Shown here: positions 1-8,141 of the stretch, piece by piece | Layout of the letters: each line of letters begins with the position of its first letter | How positions within the stretch are numbered: position 1 is the first letter of the stretch | Assembly (NCBI GenBank): GCA_024511395.1 | Contig: JANELJ010000024.1 | Span: 1 to 13,078, forward strand | Source of the DNA: Gammaproteobacteria bacterium | GTDB taxonomy: Bacteria > Pseudomonadota > Gammaproteobacteria > GRL18 | Reading direction: 5' to 3' | DNA length: 13,078 bases | Made by a program: the position numbers and the translations under genes | Notes under the pieces: generated by a model | Database searches by the model: none | Told to the model about the DNA's origin: nothing | The model's input: only the letters and a program-made list of their open reading frames with translations

Positions 1-233
1 TCATCTGATAAATCATGCAGGTGTTTCAGGTAATGCAATCCTGCAATCAAACGAGTGCGTATGGCAGGAGCACCTTTAGTGGATACAAACAAAGCGCCCC
101 ATTCTTTATCAGGACTTTCCCAGTCTATGGGTTTTGATAACTTAATCAACTCATGGTTTATGTCCAGCATGTTTTCAAGGCGCATCCTGAACAGGTCTTC
201 CTGAGGTATTTTTGGCTGTTTCTCTGGCTTCAT
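1..233 (-). CDS. IS5-type transposase, N-terminal part (runs off left edge)
   Basis: A minus-strand frame opens with ATG at 233 and stays open to the window edge (77 complete codons). The protein begins MKPEKQPKIPQEDLFRMRLE and contains GAPAIRTRLIAGLHYLKHLH at about residues 53-72. A charged start followed by a 'G-x-P-A-I-x-T-R-L-x-x-G-L-H-Y-L-K' block and 'LSD' is what I know from the N-terminal (InsH/DUF772-like) domain of IS5-family DDE transposases, which cut and rejoin the ends of their own element. The catalytic domain lies outside the window, so intactness cannot be judged. The element lies downstream of lptF in the place where lptG is normally found. Family assignment is from motif memory; the group within IS5 is not determined. 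Confidence 0.8.
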   Translation of the reverse strand, partial: MKPEKQPKIPQEDLFRMRLENMLDINHELIKLSKPIDWESPDKEWGALFVSTKGAPAIRTRLIAGLHYLKHLHDLSD

Positions 234-243
234 TTTAGTCTGG

Positions 244-290
244 AAATTTGCAAGGTAATAAGGCTTATTTTACCAAAAACCTGCAAATTT
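244..290. repeat. Hairpin just upstream of the IS5-type transposase start
   Basis: AAATTTGCA (244-252) is matched by its reverse complement TGCAAATTT (282-290). Inside it GGTAA (254-258) pairs with TTACC (270-274), and AATAA (257-261) can alternatively pair with TTATT (265-269). It begins 10 bp outside the transposase start codon, so it probably belongs to the element. A role in limiting transposase expression is an inference. Confidence 0.6.
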
Positions 291-438
291 AACACCCATA
301 ATTCGCCAATGTTTCCTTATAAATCAATGCTATATATTTTATTCAGGGCGGACTATGTAATAAAACAGTTCACCGGGGATATTGCCGTATCCTTTGGTGT
401 GCATTGCGGCCTACAGAAGTTTGTTTTTTCTTACTGAA

Positions 439-462
439 GGCAGCAATGCTGCCGAATTTTTG
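439..462 (+). terminator. Terminator-like hairpin on the plus strand
   Basis: GGCAGC (439-444), loop AAT, GCTGCC (448-453), then GAATTTTTG. The compact G+C stem followed by a short T run reads as a rho-independent terminator for plus-strand transcription. No plus-strand gene lies upstream in the window, so it may be a remnant of a former neighbour or a transcription block at the outer end of the IS. Confidence 0.4.
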
Positions 463-530
463 TCAACTGTTTTTTGCTTTTTTTTACATTTTTCTCCTGT
501 TTTTACTGAATTATTTTGTTTACCTCGGAG

Positions 531-640
531 TAACAGGGGCTGGGTGTCCCTTGATGAAGTTTCGACAGCAGGGAGGCTGTCGAAAAGCCTCCATGGATGG
601 ATTCACGGCGGCTTCAGCAAGGGATACCCGGTTCCTGTTA
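531..640. repeat. 110-nt nested inverted-repeat element (REP/MITE-like or structured RNA)
   Basis: Outer arms TAACAGG (531-537) and CCTGTTA (634-640) are exact reverse complements. After a 4-nt interior gap, GGGTGTCCCTTGATGAAG (542-559) pairs with CTTCAGCAAGGGATACCC (612-629): 18 pairs with one G-U and one A-G mismatch when read as plus-strand RNA. Inside sits a perfect 9-bp hairpin, TTCGACAGC (561-569), loop AGGGAG, GCTGTCGAA (576-584), followed by AAGCC (585-589) that could alternatively pair with GGCTT (610-614). The segment around CCATGGATGGATTCACGGCG (591-610) resembles, from memory, intergenic palindromic repeats of marine gammaproteobacteria. No protein is supported here. Confidence 0.65.
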
Positions 641-811
641 CGGACTATCGGTTAACTGAGGTAATCAATAAATTTTAAATGATTCTCCTTTTTGGGGGAG
701 CTGAAACTCTAAACTTTAGGTTGAAAATTATATCATCAAAAAATGAATGATATATTAACGACTCCATTAATAAAAAATAATTCCTTCAGCTTATAACGAT
801 ATCAAAGCCGG

Positions 812-1939
812 TTAGTCTTCCACCAGTTCATCAAACTCATCCGGACAGTACAGTACATTATGAGTTTTACGCTTCAGACTGCTTAACCAGCCCATCTGAC
901 GGGCAAACATAAATAAAAACAAAGTAAAAAATAACAGGTGAACCCACCACATACCGATATAAGGTTCAACCTGGCCCTTTCGCAGCCAGTTAAATGCCAC
1001 CAGTAATAAATTGGAATATACAACATATATAAGTATAGCCAGGGCCATTTTTCCATATCGTCCCTGACGGGGTGAGCTTTTACTTAAGGTTACAGCCAGC
1101 AAGGCCAGTACTATCATCATAATTACCTGAGAAATACGCCATTGTAATTCACCAATATAATATAGATCAGTACTATCCCATAAATCTCTGGTAGGTAAGG
1201 CATTGCGATCAAGTTTAACTACTGCACCAGCTTTTCCAGTCAGTAATACCCCGTAATCCTTAAATTTAATAGAACGGTAATCTCTGGAACCCGGTACTCC
1301 GTCATAACGATGACCATTCTGAAACACAATATAACGAGCCCCCTGTTGAGGATCGGATTCTAAATTAGCCTCATCTGCTGCAAGTACACTGCTGTTGTCG
1401 GTATTATCCACATGTAGAAAAACATTTTTTAAATGTGTCCGATCAGTGATTTCCTCTGCATAAATAACTCTTCGGCCATCATTAGACAGGGTAAACTGAC
1501 CGGGTACCACCAGTTCAATATCCGCCTGCAGTTTAAACTCTTCTTCCATATACTGCATTTTACTATTAGCCCAAGGGCCAATAACCAGCGCCAGAGAGGC
1601 TTCTATAAATACAAAGCTAACCAGGACAATAAGAACGGATTTTAATAATGTGGACGGACCGACACCACAGGCGGCCAGAGCCACCATTTCACTGTCTTTA
1701 TAAAGTCGGCTTAATGCCAGCAGTATGGCCAGAAACAGGGTTAACGGTATAATCATCATCATACTTTCAAGATTACGAAAGCCCAGTAAAACAAACAGGA
1801 AATCAATAGAAATCTTACCACTTGCGACCGCTGCAAGAGATTTTATCAACTGAGTGCTTAAAATTATTAAAAACAGCACTATAAAAACACCGCCAAATGT
1901 CCTTAGAACTTCCTTGGTAATGTAATCTCTAATAATCAA
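812..1939 (-). CDS. lptF: LPS export ABC transporter permease LptF
   Basis: LptF is one of two inner-membrane subunits of the LptB2FG machine, which extracts lipopolysaccharide from the inner membrane and passes it to LptC and the LptA bridge. The 375-residue protein is close to the E. coli length. Six hydrophobic segments lie at about 12-35, 55-78, 97-121, 270-286, 296-318 and 328-347, with a soluble, probably periplasmic jellyroll region at about 125-262 between helices 3 and 4. Recognisable family features are GPW (121-123), ELQWRIS (264-270) and PRQGR (290-294). The start is TTG at 1939, since an in-frame TAA lies just upstream; AAGG about 9 nt before it can serve as ribosome binding site. 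It is divergent from pepA, as in relatives, but the expected lptG does not follow. Confidence 0.95.
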   Translation of the reverse strand: MIIRDYITKEVLRTFGGVFIVLFLIILSTQLIKSLAAVASGKISIDFLFVLLGFRNLESMMMIIPLTLFLAILLALSRLYKDSEMVALAACGVGPSTLLKSVLIVLVSFVFIEASLALVIGPWANSKMQYMEEEFKLQADIELVVPGQFTLSNDGRRVIYAEEITDRTHLKNVFLHVDNTDNSSVLAADEANLESDPQQGARYIVFQNGHRYDGVPGSRDYRSIKFKDYGVLLTGKAGAVVKLDRNALPTRDLWDSTDLYYIGELQWRISQVIMMIVLALLAVTLSKSSPRQGRYGKMALAILIYVVYSNLLLVAFNWLRKGQVEPYIGMWWVHLLFFTLFLFMFARQMGWLSSLKRKTHNVLYCPDEFDELVED

Positions 1940-1959
1940 TGCTGTTTGCCTTTATACAT
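1936..1959 (-). promoter_or_regulatory. Seven-codon upstream frame whose TGA overlaps the lptF TTG start
   Basis: On the minus strand an ATG at 1959 opens MYKGKQH and stops at TGA (1938-1936), overlapping the lptF start as TTGA. AGGG lies about 8 nt before this ATG. The lptF ribosome-binding AAGG lies inside AAGGCA (complement of 1947-1952), which can pair with TGCCTT (complement of 1974-1979). Translational coupling or masking of the site is possible, but all of it is inference. Confidence 0.3.
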
Positions 1960-2277
1960 TTGGAGGCCCTTTCAAGGCATCCACTTTGGGATATAATAGT
2001 ATTTTTTACTGGATTTAAAGGGATTTTAAGTTAAACTAGTTAATAAAATAAATTTAACAAAACTGATTTAAAAATATTTCCTTATCATTCAAAAATGCTT
2101 AAATTATCTTTCAACACATCGATCAGGTAATTGAAACGTAATTGCAATAAATCTGAGCCAGCCAGTCATAATTTCTGACTGCTAATGATATGAGAAACCG
2201 GGCAGTCTGACAATCATTTTAATTACAGACACTCTTTTCATTAATACCTTTACCTGTGTAGCAATAGCGGAGTTAAT
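1940..2277. promoter_or_regulatory. Divergent intergenic region between lptF and pepA
   Basis: This A+T-rich 338-bp region must carry promoters for lptF (minus) and pepA (plus). A weak plus-strand candidate is TTGCAA (2142-2147) with TCATAA (2166-2171), 18 bp apart. The second box overlaps a hairpin, CAGTCA (2163-2168) and TGACTG (2176-2181), that could be an operator. A TATAAT occurs at 1992-1997 without a convincing partner. The pepA ribosome binding site is GGAG at 2269-2272, 5 nt before ATG. No small gene is evident apart from the 7-codon frame touching lptF. Confidence 0.45.
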
Positions 2278-3777
2278 ATGGAATTCAGCGTAAAAAGCGG
2301 CAACCCCGAAAAACAACGAACAGCCTGTGTTGTAGTTGGAGTTTACGAACCCAGACGCCTTACCCCGTCAGCCCAGAGACTGGATGAACTGACTGACGGT
2401 TATATTTCCAGTTTAATCCGTAGAGGTGATCTCGAAGGCAAGGCCGGTCAGACCCTTTTGCTGCACAATATAGACAATACCCTGTGTGACCGGATTCTTC
2501 TGGTAGGCTGCGGTCGGGAACGGGATTTAAGCTTTACCCAGTACCGCAAAATTATTTCTCATGCAGTCAACACTCTGAATGACACCGGCTCCATGGAAGC
2601 AGTCTTTTATCTGACCGAACTACCGGTAAAAGGCTGTGACAGTTCCCAGCGTATTCGCCATGCCATAGAGGCTGCCCAGAATACCTTGTACCGTTTTGAT
2701 CAGTTAAAGAGTAAAAAAGACTCCACTCGCAGACCTTTACGAAAAATTGTACTGACAGTACCTAATCGTCGTGATCTGACCGATGGCGAACAGGCTGTCC
2801 GTGAAGGTATGGCCATTACCCAGGGTATAAAACTGGCTAAGGATCTGGGTAATATGCCCGGTAATATCTGCACCCCGACCTACCTGGCTGAACGGGCCAA
2901 AACCCTGAGCAAGGTCTACTCCAACCTCAGTGCTGAAGTATTTGAAGAAGAAGATCTGGAACAAATGGGTATGGGAGCCTTCCTTTCTGTGGCTAAAGGA
3001 AGTCGGCAACCCGCCAAATTAATTGTTATGAGTTACCTCAACGGAGATCTGGCCAAACCGCCTGTCTGCCTGGTAGGTAAAGGTGTGACCTTTGATTCCG
3101 GCGGCATCTCTCTGAAACCCGGTGCCGCCATGGATGAAATGAAATACGATATGTGCGGTGCGGCCAGTGTCCTGGGCACTATTAATGCCGTGGCAGAACT
3201 GCAGCTGGAAACCAATATTGTTGCCGTAATCCCGGCCACTGAAAATCTGCCTGATGGTATGGCCAGCAAACCCGGTGATATTGTCACCAGTTATTCCGGT
3301 ACCACTATTGAGATACTTAATACCGATGCGGAAGGCCGCTTAATCCTCTGTGATGCCCTCAGCTATTGTGAACGTTTTAATCCCGATGTAGTTATCGATG
3401 TCGCCACCTTAACAGGCGCCTGTGTGGTTGCCCTAGGTAAACATGCCGCAGGCATGTACAGTAATCACAGCCCGCTGGGACATGACTTAACCAATGCCGG
3501 CAAGGCTACCGGAGACCGTATCTGGGAAATGCCATTATGGGATGAATATCAGGAACAGCTTAAAAGCAACTTTGCTGATTTAGCTAATATCGGCGGAAAA
3601 GAAGCCGGTTCAGTTACCGCTTCGGTGTTTTTATCGGCCTTCTGTAAAAAATATAACTGGGCACACCTTGATATTGCCGGTGTAGCCTGGGAATCCGGTA
3701 ATAATAAAGGGGCTACAGGGCGCCCGGTATCACTTTTAACCCAGTATATTATCAACCATTATAAACGCAGCCATTAA
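2278..3777 (+). CDS. pepA: Leucyl aminopeptidase (aminopeptidase A, M17 family)
   Basis: PepA is a cytoplasmic, hexameric two-metal peptidase that removes N-terminal residues from peptides; the E. coli protein also binds DNA in Xer site-specific recombination and carAB control. The 499-residue product matches the family length. An N-terminal macro-like domain (about 1-160) precedes the catalytic domain. Expected metal ligands and catalytic residues are visible: K268 in [12 protein letters not shown]273, K280, D291 in DMCGAASV, and D350, E352, R354 in the signature NTDAEGRL, each two lower than the E. coli numbers. It starts at ATG with GGAG 5 nt upstream. holC follows after 5 nt, so the two are probably co-transcribed. 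It appears intact. Confidence 0.97.
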   Translation: MEFSVKSGNPEKQRTACVVVGVYEPRRLTPSAQRLDELTDGYISSLIRRGDLEGKAGQTLLLHNIDNTLCDRILLVGCGRERDLSFTQYRKIISHAVNTLNDTGSMEAVFYLTELPVKGCDSSQRIRHAIEAAQNTLYRFDQLKSKKDSTRRPLRKIVLTVPNRRDLTDGEQAVREGMAITQGIKLAKDLGNMPGNICTPTYLAERAKTLSKVYSNLSAEVFEEEDLEQMGMGAFLSVAKGSRQPAKLIVMSYLNGDLAKPPVCLVGKGVTFDSGGISLKPGAAMDEMKYDMCGAASVLGTINAVAELQLETNIVAVIPATENLPDGMASKPGDIVTSYSGTTIEILNTDAEGRLILCDALSYCERFNPDVVIDVATLTGACVVALGKHAAGMYSNHSPLGHDLTNAGKATGDRIWEMPLWDEYQEQLKSNFADLANIGGKEAGSVTASVFLSAFCKKYNWAHLDIAGVAWESGNNKGATGRPVSLLTQYIINHYKRSH

Positions 3778-3782
3778 GCATT

Positions 3783-4253
3783 ATGGCTCAGGTTGATTTT
3801 TATATTCTTAACGACAGTTCAGGACGCAATATCAATCAAATGGTCTGCCGTCTGTGTAATAAAGCCCTGGAAAACGGGATGCAGGTATTTATCTATACCT
3901 GCACCGAACAACAGGCCCAGATTCTGGATGAGCTATTATGGACCTATAAATCTGACAGTTTTATCCCACATTGCATCATTTCTGATGATTTTTTACCGGT
4001 TTCACCAGCAAAAACTGAAAATTTCAACTATCCTGTAGTTATTAAAGCAGCAAATTCTGAGCTTGATCAACAATTACCGACCCAATTTAAAGGCCTGCTG
4101 ATCAACCTAAGTCAGACAATACCGCCTTTTATACAGTATTTTGAACGAATTGCTGAAATGGTTGATAAGGATGAAACTGAAAAACAACTGGCTCGTGAGC
4201 GATATCGTTTATATCGCCAGCAGGATCATACTTTAAACAAGTATGATTTATAG
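3783..4253 (+). CDS. holC: DNA polymerase III subunit chi
   Basis: Chi pairs with psi at the DNA polymerase III clamp loader and contacts single-stranded-DNA-binding protein, helping the holoenzyme on SSB-coated template. The product is 156 residues (E. coli 147). It shows the expected N-terminal FYIL strand, then LDELLWTY (48-55), SFIPH (59-63) and a C-terminal KQLARERYRLYR (134-145) that matches the end of E. coli HolC closely. It begins 5 nt after the pepA stop without a clear ribosome binding site, so translational coupling to pepA is likely. The pepA-holC-valS order is conserved in gammaproteobacteria; here an extra frame lies between holC and valS. Confidence 0.93.
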   Translation: MAQVDFYILNDSSGRNINQMVCRLCNKALENGMQVFIYTCTEQQAQILDELLWTYKSDSFIPHCIISDDFLPVSPAKTENFNYPVVIKAANSELDQQLPTQFKGLLINLSQTIPPFIQYFERIAEMVDKDETEKQLARERYRLYRQQDHTLNKYDL

Positions 4254-4302
4254 TTAATAATGAGCTAATTAGTTTACCCAATTTAAGTGTTAAAGTTGTA
4301 TT

Positions 4303-4998
4303 GTGAATAAAGATAACAAAAAAATTTTTCTTCCGCCATGGGCGACCTGAAAGGCCTTCTGGACAAAGGAAGGTATCAGCATCGGCCGCCCTGTTTCCAA
4401 TAAAGACACCATCCCCACATTAACGGCCGACCTGCTGGATAATGAAATTATTAACCAGTTTGAGGAACAGTTAAGATCCTCAAATCAGAATACTGCTAAC
4501 AATGAGGAGTATTCTGAAGACATAACACCCGTTGACAGTTTTCAGGATAACCCTCAGGACAGTATCGATCTTCCTGTTCTGGATGGAACAATTACAGTAA
4601 GCGACGAAAAGGCTCCATCCGATATTGATGATTATATATCAGATATCGATGATGATGAGTTTGATGTACTCAAATTTGCTGACTCTGTTGAACAGCTGGA
4701 AGAAACCGTAGAGTCCATTACTCAGCCTGAAGACCTGCTTAGATTTGAAGAACAGACTCAAGCCCACCATGAGATTCCAGTAGAATCCAGCGAACCGGAT
4801 AGTAATAGCCCCACTATCATCCCCGAGGCAGCTCATACCAGTTTTTCTGAAATTACCAAAAGTATTTACTATGAACAGTTAAAGGAAAAACTGCATAAGC
4901 AGCTCTCTTTTCAGATAGAACTATCCATTGCTGGACTCAAGTCTCAGTTACTGGACAATCTGGCTGCCGAACTTGATGCGGCCTTTAAACCTAAATAA
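4303..4998 (+). pseudogene. Acidic protein of unknown function between holC and valS, interrupted by TGA
   Basis: One frame runs from GTG at 4303 to TAA at 4998 (231 sense codons plus stop), broken only by TGA at 4348-4350 (codon 16). The N-terminus reads MNKDNKKIFLPPWAT, then stop, then KAFWTKEGISIGRPV. The middle is very rich in Asp and Glu (for example SDIDDDEFD). The last ~50 residues look helical (YYEQLKEKLHKQL, then a heptad-like stretch) and end FKPK. A small acidic hypothetical gene between holC and valS occurs in other gammaproteobacteria as far as I recall, but I cannot name the family. No in-frame ATG follows the stop and the GTG lacks a good ribosome binding site. The rest of the frame is undamaged, so the lesion is recent, an error, or read through. 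Confidence 0.6.
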
Positions 4999-5013
4999 AT
5001 AAGCCCTAATCAC

Positions 5014-5082
5014 CCGCAATAAGCGGACGGTATCTTTTACACTTCTGCAGTATTTTCCGTTGAAAATCCCCCTTTTCAAGGG
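5014..5082 (+). promoter_or_regulatory. Overlapping alternative hairpins in the valS leader
   Basis: Three hairpins overlap: ATTTTC (5052-5057) with GAAAAT (5062-5067); TTGAAAA (5060-5066) with TTTTCAA (5073-5079); and CCCTT (5070-5074) with AAGGG (5078-5082). The middle one excludes both others, while the outer two are compatible, which is the logic of an attenuator. A separate small stem CCGC/GCGG lies at 5014-5026. No T-box or clear terminator T run is seen, so function is inference. Confidence 0.35.
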
Positions 5083-5105
5083 TTACTTTACGCCCTGTTA
5101 GGACT

Positions 5106-5152
5106 ATAATAAGCCGTTTGAATTCCACTATGGAATTCAAACGGCTTATTAT
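5106..5152. repeat. Perfect 22-bp hairpin upstream of valS
   Basis: Positions 5106-5127 are the exact reverse complement of 5131-5152, with only CTA (5128-5130) between them. The arms begin ATAATAAGCCG and contain GAATTC. No T run follows, so it is not a standard terminator. It starts about 100 bp before the valS ATG and lies in the probable leader transcript. It could stall or process the mRNA, bind a dimeric regulator, or be a small mobile palindrome; the sequence alone does not decide. Confidence 0.8.
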
Positions 5153-5205
5153 GCATAAACCAATACCCAATGTAGCCAAAACCTGATAAAGAGTAGCTCT
5201 CCACC

Positions 5206-7992
5206 ATGGAAAAAACATATAACCCTCATGCAATTGAACAGTGCTGGTATGAAACCTGGGAAGAAAACGGTTATTTTTCCCCTGATATGGACACCGAACA
5301 AGCTTCAGATTCCAGCCAAGACAGCTACTGCATAATGATTCCGCCGCCCAATGTGACCGGAAGTTTACATATGGGGCATGCCTTTCAGGACACCATTATG
5401 GATGCCCTGACCCGCTACCACAGAATGAAAGGTGACAAAACACTCTGGCAACCCGGTACGGATCACGCCGGTATTGCCACACAGATGGTAGTCGAACGTA
5501 TTATTAATGCCGAAGGTAAAACCCGTCATGATTTGGGCCGCGAAGCTTTTATTGAGAAAATCTGGGACTGGAAAGCCCATTCCGGTAACACCATTACCCG
5601 CCAGTTACGGCGTATGGGTGCCTCTTTAGACTGGAAACGTGAACGTTTTACCATGGATGAAGGTCTGTCAGAGGCCGTAAAGGAAGTGTTTGTACGCCTG
5701 TATGAAGAAGACCTGATTTACCGCGGCAAACGTCTGGTCAACTGGGATCCGGTTCTGCATACGGCAGTTTCCGATCTGGAAGTGATTTTCGAAGAAGAAA
5801 ACGGCCACTTCTGGCATATGCGTTATCTGCTCAGTGACGGCAGCGGTTATATTATAGTCGCCACCACCCGTCCGGAAACCATGCTGGGAGATACCGCAGT
5901 CGCAGTTCACCCCGATGATGAACGCTATCAAAACATGATTGGTAAAACCATCAAACTGCCCCTGACAGATAGAGAAATACCCATTATTGCCGATGATTAT
6001 GTGGATCCTGAATTTGGTACTGGCTGTGTCAAAATCACCCCAGCACATGATTTTAATGACTATGATATGGGCAAACGCCATAACCTGCCCATTATCAATA
6101 TCCTTACCGTAGATGCCGCAATTAATAACAATGCTCCGGAAAAATACCGGGGCATGGACCGCTATGAAGCCCGTAAAGCCATTGTAAAGGATCTGGACGA
6201 GGCGGGTTTACTGGAAAAAGTTGACGAGCACCGTTTAATGGTACCCAGAGGCGACCGCTCCGGAGCTGTTATTGAACCCTATCTGACTGACCAATGGTAT
6301 GTAAAAATTGTTCCCCTGGCTGAGCCGGCCATTAAAGCAGTAGAAGACGGTGATATCCGCTTTGTTCCTGACAACTGGAAAAACACCTATTTTGAATGGA
6401 TGAACAATATTGAAGACTGGTGTATTTCCCGTCAGATCTGGTGGGGACACCGTATTCCGGCCTGGTATGATGATAACGGTAATGTCTATGTAGGCAAAGA
6501 TGAACAGGCCGTACGCCAACAGCATAAGCTGGATGATTCCATCAACCTTAAACAGGATGAAGATGTTCTGGACACCTGGTTCTCATCTGCCTTATGGCCC
6601 TTCTCCACCCTGGGCTGGCCGGATAAAACACCGGAACTGGATACATTTTATCCTACCAATGTTCTGGTTACCGGTTTTGATATTATTTTCTTCTGGGTGG
6701 CCAGAATGATTATGATGGGGCTTAAATTTACCGGCGAAGTGCCGTTTAAGGAAGTGTATGTGCATGGCCTGGTACGTGATTCTCATGGTCATAAAATGTC
6801 CAAATCTAAAGGTAATGTTCTGGACCCTATTGATTTAATCGACGGTATTGAACTGGAAACACTGGTAGAGAAACGTACCTCCGGCATGATGCAGCCTCAA
6901 ATGGCTAAAAAAATAGAGAAACAGACCCGCAAGGAATTCAAGGACGGCATTCCCGCTTTCGGTACCGATGCCCTACGCTTTACCTTTGCCATTCAGGCCA
7001 CTACCGGCCGTGATATCAAGTTTGATATGGGCCGTATTGAGGGCTATCGCAATTTCTGCAACAAACTCTGGAATGCCTCCCGCTATGTACTAATGAATAC
7101 TGAAGGCCATGACTGCGGCATGGATAATGATGAAATGGAATTCAGCCTGGCAGACAAGTGGATTATTTCCCGCCTGCAGCAAACCGAACAGCAGGTCATT
7201 GATTCCCTCAATACCTATCGACTGGACAGAGCCGCACAGGCTATTTATGAATTTACCTGGAACGAGTATTGTGACTGGTATCTGGAACTGTCCAAATCAG
7301 TACTCAATAATGATTCCGTCAGTGAAGCGCAGCAGCGCGGCACCCGAAATACCTTAATCAAGGCTCTGGAAAGCCTGCTGCGTCTGGCTCATCCTATTAT
7401 GCCGTTTATTACTGAAGAGATCTGGCAACGGGTTGCACCACTGGCCGGTATCCAGGGTGATACCATTATGTTACAGCCCTTCCCTAAACCTCAGTCTGCA
7501 CAGGTTGACCAGGATGCCGTAGATGAAATGAACTGGCTACAGCAATTTGTACTGGGGGTCAGACAAATCCGCAGTGGCTACGATATTAAACCCGGTAAAC
7601 CGTTAAATATTTTACTGGCCAATGGTTCTGACAGTGACAAAGCTCGACTGCAGCATAATGAAACCATGCTGATCAAACTGGCACGGCTGGAATCCATTAC
7701 CTGGCTTGATGATGACAATGCCCCTGAATCTGCTACCGCCTTGGTTGGCAAAATGCAGATCTTAGTTCCTATGGCCGGCCTGATTGATATTGACGCCGAA
7801 CGGGAACGGCTGAATAAGGAAATTGAGTCTAATCAGGGCTTTATCAGCAAGCTGGAGGCCAAACTATCCAATGAAAATTTTGTTTCCAGAGCACCGGAAC
7901 AGGTCGTGGCTCATGAACGCCAGAAGCTCACAGAAACTCAGAACAAACTCAAAAGTCTGACCGAGCAGCTTGAGAAATTATCTTCTTTGTAA
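5206..7992 (+). CDS. valS: Valyl-tRNA synthetase
   Basis: ValS charges tRNA-Val with valine and hydrolyses mischarged threonine in a separate editing domain. The 928-residue class I enzyme is near the usual length (E. coli 951). The HIGH-type motif is HMGH (55-58) in [15 protein letters not shown], with GTDHAGIAT near 85. The CP1 editing insertion includes [15 protein letters not shown] from about 221. [12 protein letters not shown] lies near 456 and KMSKS at 530-534, followed by the helical anticodon-binding domain from about 620. The end (about 862-926) is the family's C-terminal coiled coil. ATG at 5206 gives the standard start; the ribosome binding site is weak, and AGAG before it could pair with CTCT in AGAGTAGCTCT (5190-5200). 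It follows a 207-bp leader rich in hairpins and looks intact. Confidence 0.97.
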   Translation: MEKTYNPHAIEQCWYETWEENGYFSPDMDTEQASDSSQDSYCIMIPPPNVTGSLHMGHAFQDTIMDALTRYHRMKGDKTLWQPGTDHAGIATQMVVERIINAEGKTRHDLGREAFIEKIWDWKAHSGNTITRQLRRMGASLDWKRERFTMDEGLSEAVKEVFVRLYEEDLIYRGKRLVNWDPVLHTAVSDLEVIFEEENGHFWHMRYLLSDGSGYIIVATTRPETMLGDTAVAVHPDDERYQNMIGKTIKLPLTDREIPIIADDYVDPEFGTGCVKITPAHDFNDYDMGKRHNLPIINILTVDAAINNNAPEKYRGMDRYEARKAIVKDLDEAGLLEKVDEHRLMVPRGDRSGAVIEPYLTDQWYVKIVPLAEPAIKAVEDGDIRFVPDNWKNTYFEWMNNIEDWCISRQIWWGHRIPAWYDDNGNVYVGKDEQAVRQQHKLDDSINLKQDEDVLDTWFSSALWPFSTLGWPDKTPELDTFYPTNVLVTGFDIIFFWVARMIMMGLKFTGEVPFKEVYVHGLVRDSHGHKMSKSKGNVLDPIDLIDGIELETLVEKRTSGMMQPQMAKKIEKQTRKEFKDGIPAFGTDALRFTFAIQATTGRDIKFDMGRIEGYRNFCNKLWNASRYVLMNTEGHDCGMDNDEMEFSLADKWIISRLQQTEQQVIDSLNTYRLDRAAQAIYEFTWNEYCDWYLELSKSVLNNDSVSEAQQRGTRNTLIKALESLLRLAHPIMPFITEEIWQRVAPLAGIQGDTIMLQPFPKPQSAQVDQDAVDEMNWLQQFVLGVRQIRSGYDIKPGKPLNILLANGSDSDKARLQHNETMLIKLARLESITWLDDDNAPESATALVGKMQILVPMAGLIDIDAERERLNKEIESNQGFISKLEAKLSNENFVSRAPEQVVAHERQKLTETQNKLKSLTEQLEKLSSL

Positions 7993-8002
7993 CACAATGC
8001 CG

Positions 8003-8025
8003 GCAGATAGTAACGCAGATAGTAA
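8003..8025. repeat. Short tandem direct repeat after valS
   Basis: GCAGATAGTAA occurs at 8003-8013 and again at 8015-8025, one base apart. It lies just downstream of the valS stop. Most likely a minor local duplication; no function is suggested. Confidence 0.5.
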
Positions 8026-8033
8026 AAACGTCC

Positions 8034-8096
8034 CCCGGTAAGCCGAATTTCTAAATAACCTGCCGGGCCTCCTGCTACTTTAAGTAGCGGGATTTT
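8034..8096 (+). terminator. Probable terminator region after valS
   Basis: CCTGCTAC (8071-8078), loop TTTAA, GTAGCGGG (8084-8091) forms an 8-bp stem with one G-U pair, followed by ATTTT. Just before it CCCGGTA (8034-8040) can pair with TGCCGGG (8061-8067). The position, between the valS stop and the next gene, fits a rho-independent terminator, although the T run is short and termination may be partial. Confidence 0.55.
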
Positions 8097-8141
8097 AACC
8101 CTTCATTCTGTATGCACATAATGATTCAAGGTAACTGACTT

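Larger units (their letters stand above)
234..811. other. Gene-free region between the IS5-type transposase and lptF
   Basis: This 578-bp stretch contains no reading frame I can support. Short open frames in it overlap one another and have low-complexity, Phe/Leu-rich translations. It holds the outer end of the IS (terminal repeat not identifiable because the other end is absent), a hairpin at 244-290, a terminator-like hairpin at 439-462 and the inverted-repeat element at 531-640. From about 660 to 811 it is A+T-rich with no clear terminator for lptF. I looked on the minus strand for the lptG start expected downstream of lptF and saw nothing resembling it. Confidence 0.7.

Noticed and set aside
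153..678. Three overlapping short open frames on the plus strand (83-98 codons)
   Set aside because: They overlap each other and the transposase, lack ribosome binding sites, give Phe-rich low-complexity products and run through the inverted-repeat element.
660..811. Remnant of lptG downstream of lptF
   Set aside because: Minus-strand translation shows no resemblance to an LptG N-terminus or membrane segment.
4348..4400. TGA at codon 16 as a selenocysteine codon
   Set aside because: Only a weak 5-bp stem follows, no redox motif surrounds the site, and no selenoprotein family with this sequence is known to me.
5130..5186. 18-codon frame (MEFKRLIMHKPIPNVAKT) before valS as a valine leader peptide
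   Set aside because: It has only one Val codon and no ribosome binding site, and it begins inside the hairpin loop.
5668..6081. 137-codon open frame antisense to valS
   Set aside because: It is a shadow of the valS coding sequence; composition follows the opposite-strand codons and no start signal is seen.
8003..8025. Tandem repeat as the start of a CRISPR array or iteron cluster
   Set aside because: There are only two 11-bp copies one base apart, with no further units.
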